DNA from: JANOYY01 sp043720395
GTDB lineage: Bacteria; Actinomycetota; Acidimicrobiia; Acidimicrobiales; JANYDT01
Length of the DNA stretch: 64,000 nucleotides
Direction: 5' to 3'
NCBI GenBank assembly: GCA_043720395.1
Contig: JAYSSR010000040.1
Coordinates: 51,778 to 115,777 of the forward strand
Within the stretch, counting starts at the first letter, position 1. Every line of letters begins with the position of its first letter. The translations under genes and the position numbers were made by a program. The notes below the pieces were generated by a model. The model did not search any database and was not told the origin of the DNA. It saw only the letters and a list, made by a program, of their open reading frames with translations. This document shows, one piece after another, positions 60,778-64,000 of the stretch.

Positions 60778-61647
60778 TCATGCCCGCGTGCAGCGCGACC
60801 ATCCGGTGCGGTCCGGGAAGACCCTGGCTAGTGACTTCGTTTGACGACGCCATTCGCCCTCGGGGACGATCGAAATCCGGTTCGCAGTCGCAATGACGGA
60901 GGGCAGCTTCGCTCCGGGGCCGAAGACCGTAACGGATGTTCCCGGGACGGGATTCCACGATACGTACGGGATGTCGCCGTCGGCAGTCGAAGAGAGACCA
61001 GACTTTGTGCCGACCATAACGCGCTTCCCGCCGAGGACACGTTCGACCGGGTTTAGCCGAGACGGGAAACCGACGACGCGGACGAGCGTCCGATCGGTTT
61101 TACTGCCGACAAACGAGAATTCGTAGAAAGGCAGGTATTCACCTTCCAGCCATCGGCCGTCATAGACGACTCGCTCTTCGGGAAGGCGTTGATAGGCGAT
61201 CGAATTGAGGGAGACAATGGCTAAAGAAGCGACAGCTGACTCGAGCGCGGATCGACTCGCACCGGGTCCTTTGACAGTCACCTTCACCCACCATTTCTGA
61301 TCGACGAAGATCGCGCCCCACGCCTTCAGGGTAGCGACGTCGACATGGTGCACGTCCGCCTGGAACCGGCCGAGCGTTGTGTTCGGTGCGACTGGTGGCT
61401 GGTGAGTAGCGACGGTAACGGAAATGGAAACGTCACGATCCGCTGAACGCAGTTTGATCTCCCTCCCGTCCGTTCCCGAGCCGATTGCTCCGTTCGGGTA
61501 GTCGTCAGCGCAGACAAGGTGCTGACCCGTGGGCGCTGCAACCCACACCCTGGCGGGGAACGTCGCATCGCGGACGTCCTTAGCCGGGCCTGCGTCGTTC
61601 ACAAGTGAGGAAGCGATCGCGAAGATGACGAACAAGGAACGAATCAT
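60778..61647 (-). CDS. secreted protein of unknown function in the tRNA-flanked cassette
   Basis: 289 residues beginning with a signal peptide (MIRSLFVIFAIASSLVNDAG, cleavage near residue 20). The mature part is mixed beta-rich sequence with no recognised domain; Trp- and Tyr-containing segments such as VDQKWWVKVTVKG and YLPFYEFSFVGSK. Base composition looks lower in GC than the housekeeping genes by eye. GGAGG lies 10 nt before ATG 61647. It lies wholly between the two tRNA-Thr copies, so it may be a foreign gene. Confidence 0.75.
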   Translation of the reverse strand: MIRSLFVIFAIASSLVNDAGPAKDVRDATFPARVWVAAPTGQHLVCADDYPNGAIGSGTDGREIKLRSADRDVSISVTVATHQPPVAPNTTLGRFQADVHHVDVATLKAWGAIFVDQKWWVKVTVKGPGASRSALESAVASLAIVSLNSIAYQRLPEERVVYDGRWLEGEYLPFYEFSFVGSKTDRTLVRVVGFPSRLNPVERVLGGKRVMVGTKSGLSSTADGDIPYVSWNPVPGTSVTVFGPGAKLPSVIATANRISIVPEGEWRRQTKSLARVFPDRTGWSRCTRA

Positions 61648-61698
61648 GGCGAGCTGACCTCCGCGCGTGCCGCTGCGAATTTCGATGGTTCTACAGAA

Positions 61699-62322
61699 TT
61701 GACCTTGTCAGAATGGAACCGCCAGTCGGCTGATCGCTTCCTTGTCCGAGGTCAGCATCGTCCTCGACGGCAGCCTCGTCAGAGAGCCGCCTCATCCCAC
61801 CGACGACTTCGACGAACCAACGAACCACGAACCCGCCACTCCACCCACTCCTCGCCGAACGCACCATCCAGATTTGCCGAGCCGACCCTCGACGACGAGA
61901 CCATTGCAAAGCTCGACAAGATCTGCCAAGAAGTACACGAGCGACTCTTCCCGTACTCGGACAAACCTGTGGATAACAAGGGGTTGAACCTGTGGATGAT
62001 GCTTGAAATGCGTACACTTATGTGCATGGCAATCACACGCACGGACCCCGTGAAGCAGCTCCACGAACAACTACCCGACGACCTCTACGCACTCTTCGTC
62101 GACGAACTCGGTGCCGCTATCCACGACGTCTGCGCAATGGTCAACAAACCCAACGAAGTGGGACCGCGCGTCCAAGCACTCGCCGAAATCATTCGCTCCT
62201 GGCACATCACCCTCGCGCTCCGTTCCAACGAAGAATGGACCGCCGCAATGGAAGAGACAGTGACACCGACGGCGGGCGACATAGGAACCATCGAGCAATT
62301 TCGCCAGCTCGTCGCGTCGTGA
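61699..62322 (+). CDS. uncharacterised protein, first gene of a two-gene module
   Basis: 207 codons from a TTG, but the first 57 or so residues are Arg/Ser/His-rich and unlike a real protein. Credible sequence runs from about residue 59 (FAEPTLDDETIAKLDKI) to the end and is helical. There is no ATG or GTG between the TTG and the GTG at 61969. In another frame, the stretch from 61742 (SEVSIVLDGSLVREPPH) looks more protein-like. A frameshift near 61850-61880 is therefore possible. Function unknown. The stop overlaps the next gene as GTGA, as in toxin-antitoxin pairs. Confidence 0.5.
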   Translation: MTLSEWNRQSADRFLVRGQHRPRRQPRQRAASSHRRLRRTNEPRTRHSTHSSPNAPSRFAEPTLDDETIAKLDKICQEVHERLFPYSDKPVDNKGLNLWMMLEMRTLMCMAITRTDPVKQLHEQLPDDLYALFVDELGAAIHDVCAMVNKPNEVGPRVQALAEIIRSWHITLALRSNEEWTAAMEETVTPTAGDIGTIEQFRQLVAS

Positions 62323-62621
62323 CACACCGGCTCTACCGGCCCGAACTGGTAGCAGCCCTCGTCAAAGCAGCACCCGAACAAATCCAACATCTGCTTATCG
62401 AAGCGGTCAACCGGATGGTCGCTAACCCCGCCGCACCAGCCGGCCACATCCGCGACACCATCAGAGGAATCAAACGCGGCAGCAACGACCGCTACGTTGT
62501 CGATGCCTGTATTGGCTGGTACATCACTTACGAAGTCCTCGTCATCCCCCCACTCGTATCCGAACATTTCGTCCGCATCATCACCATCACCGCACTCGGC
62601 GAATACCAACGCCCTCTCTGA
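62319..62621 (+). CDS. 100-residue protein, possible RelE/ParE-like toxin
   Basis: Second gene of the module, GTG 62319 overlapping the previous stop. Helical N-terminal half (LVAALVKAAPEQIQHLLIEA), then RDTIRGIKRGSNDRYVVDA, and strand-rich WYITYEVLVIP and FVRIITITAL. Length, helix-then-strand order and the Y-x-Y-V / V-R-I-I pattern recall RelE/ParE toxins, but catalytic residues cannot be assigned and I do not recognise the family. It ends 55 bp before the degenerate tRNA repeat. Confidence 0.5.
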   Translation: MTHRLYRPELVAALVKAAPEQIQHLLIEAVNRMVANPAAPAGHIRDTIRGIKRGSNDRYVVDACIGWYITYEVLVIPPLVSEHFVRIITITALGEYQRPL

Positions 62622-62676
62622 CCACAAAGGGCGGAACCATGGCACCCACCCGACACGAGACGTCCAGGAACTCGAC

Positions 62677-62764
62677 GCAGTGCTCGGTCTCGCTCGGTTA
62701 GCTCAGTGGTAGAGCAGCTGTCTTGTAAACAGCAGGTCGTCAGTTCAACTCTGACACTCGGCTC
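62677..62764 (+). repeat. direct repeat, right copy (contains degenerate tRNA-Thr)
   Basis: Right copy of the 88-bp repeat at 60609-60696. Mismatches are at 62683, 62694 and 62695. The last 69 bp (62696-62764) are identical to 60628-60696. Confidence 0.95.
62692..62763 (+). pseudogene. degenerate tRNA-Thr (TGT) copy
   Basis: Same D, anticodon and T arms as the gene at 60624, anticodon TGT. In the acceptor stem, position 3 is T (wobble with G70) and position 4 is C, opposite C69, a mismatch. The CCA end is lost (CAT follows the discriminator). The 60624 copy is intact, so this one is probably inactive or a leftover of duplication. Confidence 0.75.
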
Positions 62765-62865
62765 ATGTCTCCGAGGTTTCGGCCCTTGGCGTATTGGGTC
62801 CGCATCGACACGACGAGACACGCGTCGGGATGATCGGCCGCTCGTCAATGAGAGCGCCCTCGATA

Positions 62866-62871
62866 TACCTT
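62866..62871 (+). promoter_or_regulatory. -10 element of the decayed two-gene module
   Basis: TACCTT ends 6 nt before ATG 62878, the leaderless spacing used elsewhere in the window. It points to 62878 as the original start of the frameshifted gene. Confidence 0.4.
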
Positions 62872-62877
62872 GGGCGC

Positions 62878-63059
62878 ATGGCTCGTTCGAAAAATCTTGA
62901 CTGCGGAGGACCTCTTTAAGCTGACTCCGGCCGAGCAGGACGCACTTTTCGAGGCGAGCATCGTGCGCGACCTCGCCGACGCGCCGCCCCACCTCGTCGC
63001 TAGCGCTCGTGCCCGCATCGAAGAGCGGATCGCCCGGACCGAGTCCGCTCCACGGTGAC
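62878..63059 (+). pseudogene. frameshifted small antitoxin-like gene
   Basis: From ATG 62878 the frame reads MARSKN and stops after 13 codons. Removing one A from the A5 run at 62891-62895 joins MARSK to ILTAEDLFKLTPAEQDALFE and onward through EERIARTES, a coherent 60-residue helical protein. The open frame without the ATG starts at TTG 62870 or 62897. It overlaps the next gene as GTGA. This is the layout of an antitoxin upstream of a toxin; the family is inferred, not proven. A sequencing error in the A run is possible. Confidence 0.5.
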
Positions 63060-63174
63060 CCCCGAACGGCGTCTCGTCAGAGCGACGCTGGAGTTCTTTC
63101 AAGACCTCGACCCACAACTCGGCTCCGATTCAGTGCAGACCGCGCGCTACGGCAGCGCACGCGGTTCGCCGTAA
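63056..63174 (+). pseudogene. truncated partner gene of the decayed module
   Basis: GTG 63056 opens TPERRLVRATLEFFQDLDPQL, which looks like the start of a real protein. The sequence then turns into SVQTARYGSARGSP and stops at residue 39. The last 28 bp run antisense into the 3' end of the secreted-protein gene. Most likely the 5' remnant of a toxin-like gene whose rest was deleted. Confidence 0.45.
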
Positions 63175-63938
63175 AGGAAGTCGTCCATGACTGCGACGTC
63201 CACGCGACGCGACTCGTCGGGACCGAGGGACCGGTTGCCGTACACGATTCGGACGCGGGCCACGACTGGATCCCGGAACACGACGCCGAGGAATGACAGC
63301 GAACCGGGCGCCGCAGGGACGCGGTAGGTGCCGAGCAGGCGACCCTTCGCGTCGTAGTAGCGAAACGCTGCGCTTTCCGCTCGGTCAACATCGGTGTACA
63401 CCGCGCCGAATCCGCGAACAGCCGCTCGCGTCGACGTGCCTGGCACACGGAAGGTGAGATCGACCGTGTTGGACCCGACCGGCGAAAAGAGGCGCTCTGC
63501 GCTGAACGTCTGGAACTGCGCCGCGTACGACGGGTTGATGTTGCCGAAGCGAGGTTCGACACCAGCCGGGTTTCCTTCACGTGCGCTGACGGCGAGGCGG
63601 CCGCCTCCGACGCTCCGAAGGACCGCTCCCCGCGCCCTCGGCGCGACCGTCGCGTTGAAGAAGTCGCCGACGTAACCGTTCGGTTCGGCTTGCTCGTCGG
63701 GAACGCCGTCCCAATTGATCTCGCGATGCCCGGCCGGGTCACCGCCGGGCGCACCGCCGTTGTCCGGTCCGAGCAGCGCGCGGAAGCTAGCCACTGCGGT
63801 CGCAGCGTCAGACGCCGGGCCCGAGCGCACGATGGTCGGACCGACGGCGGCACCGACCTGTTGTGTCACCGAGGAGATAGTCAACGCGGTGCCGACGGCG
63901 AGGAGCAGGGCGAAGGGGCGGGATCGGTATGTAGTCAT
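63147..63938 (-). CDS. secreted protein of unknown function
   Basis: 263 residues with a signal peptide (SRPFALLLAVGTALTISSVT, cleavage near residue 31, AAVG). The mature part has FRALLGPDNGG, HREINWDGVPDEQ and FFNATVAPRARGAVLRS in the first half. A beta-rich C-terminal half follows (VDLTFRVPGTSTRAAVRGFG, then MDDFLYGEP). I recall similar secreted proteins with the REINWDGVP pattern in other bacteria, but I know no function. ATG 63938. Only 62 bp upstream of it lie in the window. Confidence 0.8.
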   Translation of the reverse strand: MTTYRSRPFALLLAVGTALTISSVTQQVGAAVGPTIVRSGPASDAATAVASFRALLGPDNGGAPGGDPAGHREINWDGVPDEQAEPNGYVGDFFNATVAPRARGAVLRSVGGGRLAVSAREGNPAGVEPRFGNINPSYAAQFQTFSAERLFSPVGSNTVDLTFRVPGTSTRAAVRGFGAVYTDVDRAESAAFRYYDAKGRLLGTYRVPAAPGSLSFLGVVFRDPVVARVRIVYGNRSLGPDESRRVDVAVMDDFLYGEPRALP

Positions 63939-64000
63939 GGTGTAATGATGCGGCCTGAAGATGTCGCCGACACCCGTGCGCGCACGGATTTCATGCCGTG

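Noticed and set aside
60699..62676. Integrase or transposase inside the tRNA-flanked cassette
   Set aside because: No frame on either strand shows tyrosine or serine recombinase motifs or a DDE transposase. No terminal inverted repeats were seen.
62692..62763. Second tRNA-Thr as a functional gene
   Set aside because: C4-C69 mismatch, a U3-G70 wobble and a missing CCA in an otherwise identical copy. Kept as a pseudogene, although weak function cannot be excluded.

Overview
The window is GC-rich, densely packed actinobacterial chromosome. It carries mycothiol glycosyltransferase MshA, a CarD-type RNA polymerase regulator, the diadenylate cyclase DisA, a Rex-HemA-HemC-HemD block laid out as in Streptomyces, an RsiG-type c-di-GMP-binding anti-sigma candidate, and many starts that look leaderless (a TAnnnT hexamer 6-9 nt before ATG/GTG). 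The split cytochrome b6-type complex argues against Streptomyces or Mycobacterium themselves. A deep actinobacterial lineage such as Acidimicrobiia is my best guess, but it is an inference, not a result.

Layout. 1-9.7 kb: 3' part of an Lhr helicase, then housekeeping and salvage genes (SurE, HAD phosphatase, AguB-like amidase, Nei glycosylase, zinc-finger protein, MoaD/ThiS protein, YgjP-like peptidase, phosphoglycerate mutase-like protein). 9.7-14.7 kb: RsiG-like protein, XRE regulator, MshA with its YbjN partner, ProC, SAM hydrolase family protein, small membrane protein. 14.7-26.3 kb: acyl-CoA ligase, a membrane protein, then rex-hemA-hemC-hemD-dapD, an FAD oxidoreductase, MsrA, hemB-hemL. 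26.3-50.5 kb: a TetR regulator and a large respiratory block. A divergent cytochrome c faces an operon of unknown membrane protein, two-cluster ferredoxin, b6-type cytochrome b, subunit IV, Rieske protein, diheme cytochrome c and another unknown membrane protein. This runs directly into a complete 14-gene nuoA-N set and a second nuoA-nuoB pair. 50.6-60.6 kb: an EssC-like FHA/FtsK ATPase, an SDR, DisA, a Crp/FNR regulator, CarD, IspD, IspF, RlmB. 60.6-64 kb: a tRNA-Thr gene, a 2-kb cassette, a degenerate second copy of the tRNA, a decayed two-gene module resembling toxin-antitoxin, and a secreted protein.

How it works together. A near-consensus Rex operator lies in the rex promoter, and a second overlaps the -10 of the cytochrome bc/NDH-1 block. 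NADH/NAD+ sensing therefore probably controls both haem synthesis and the respiratory chain that uses haem. The b6-type cytochrome keeps the cysteine that in b6f and Bacillus complexes carries the extra haem ci. The operon also supplies a ferredoxin and two unknown membrane proteins. The RsiG-like protein and DisA suggest that both c-di-GMP and c-di-AMP signalling operate.

Most unusual items: the Rex-controlled respiratory superoperon with unassigned subunits and the extra NuoA/NuoB; a PxHLLxR N-terminal motif shared by cytochrome c and subunit IV; the RsiG homologue with two c-di-GMP motifs; the solitary EssC-like ATPase with altered Walker A sites; the cassette between duplicated tRNA-Thr sequences; and intergenic dyads built from repeats with a 19-bp period.
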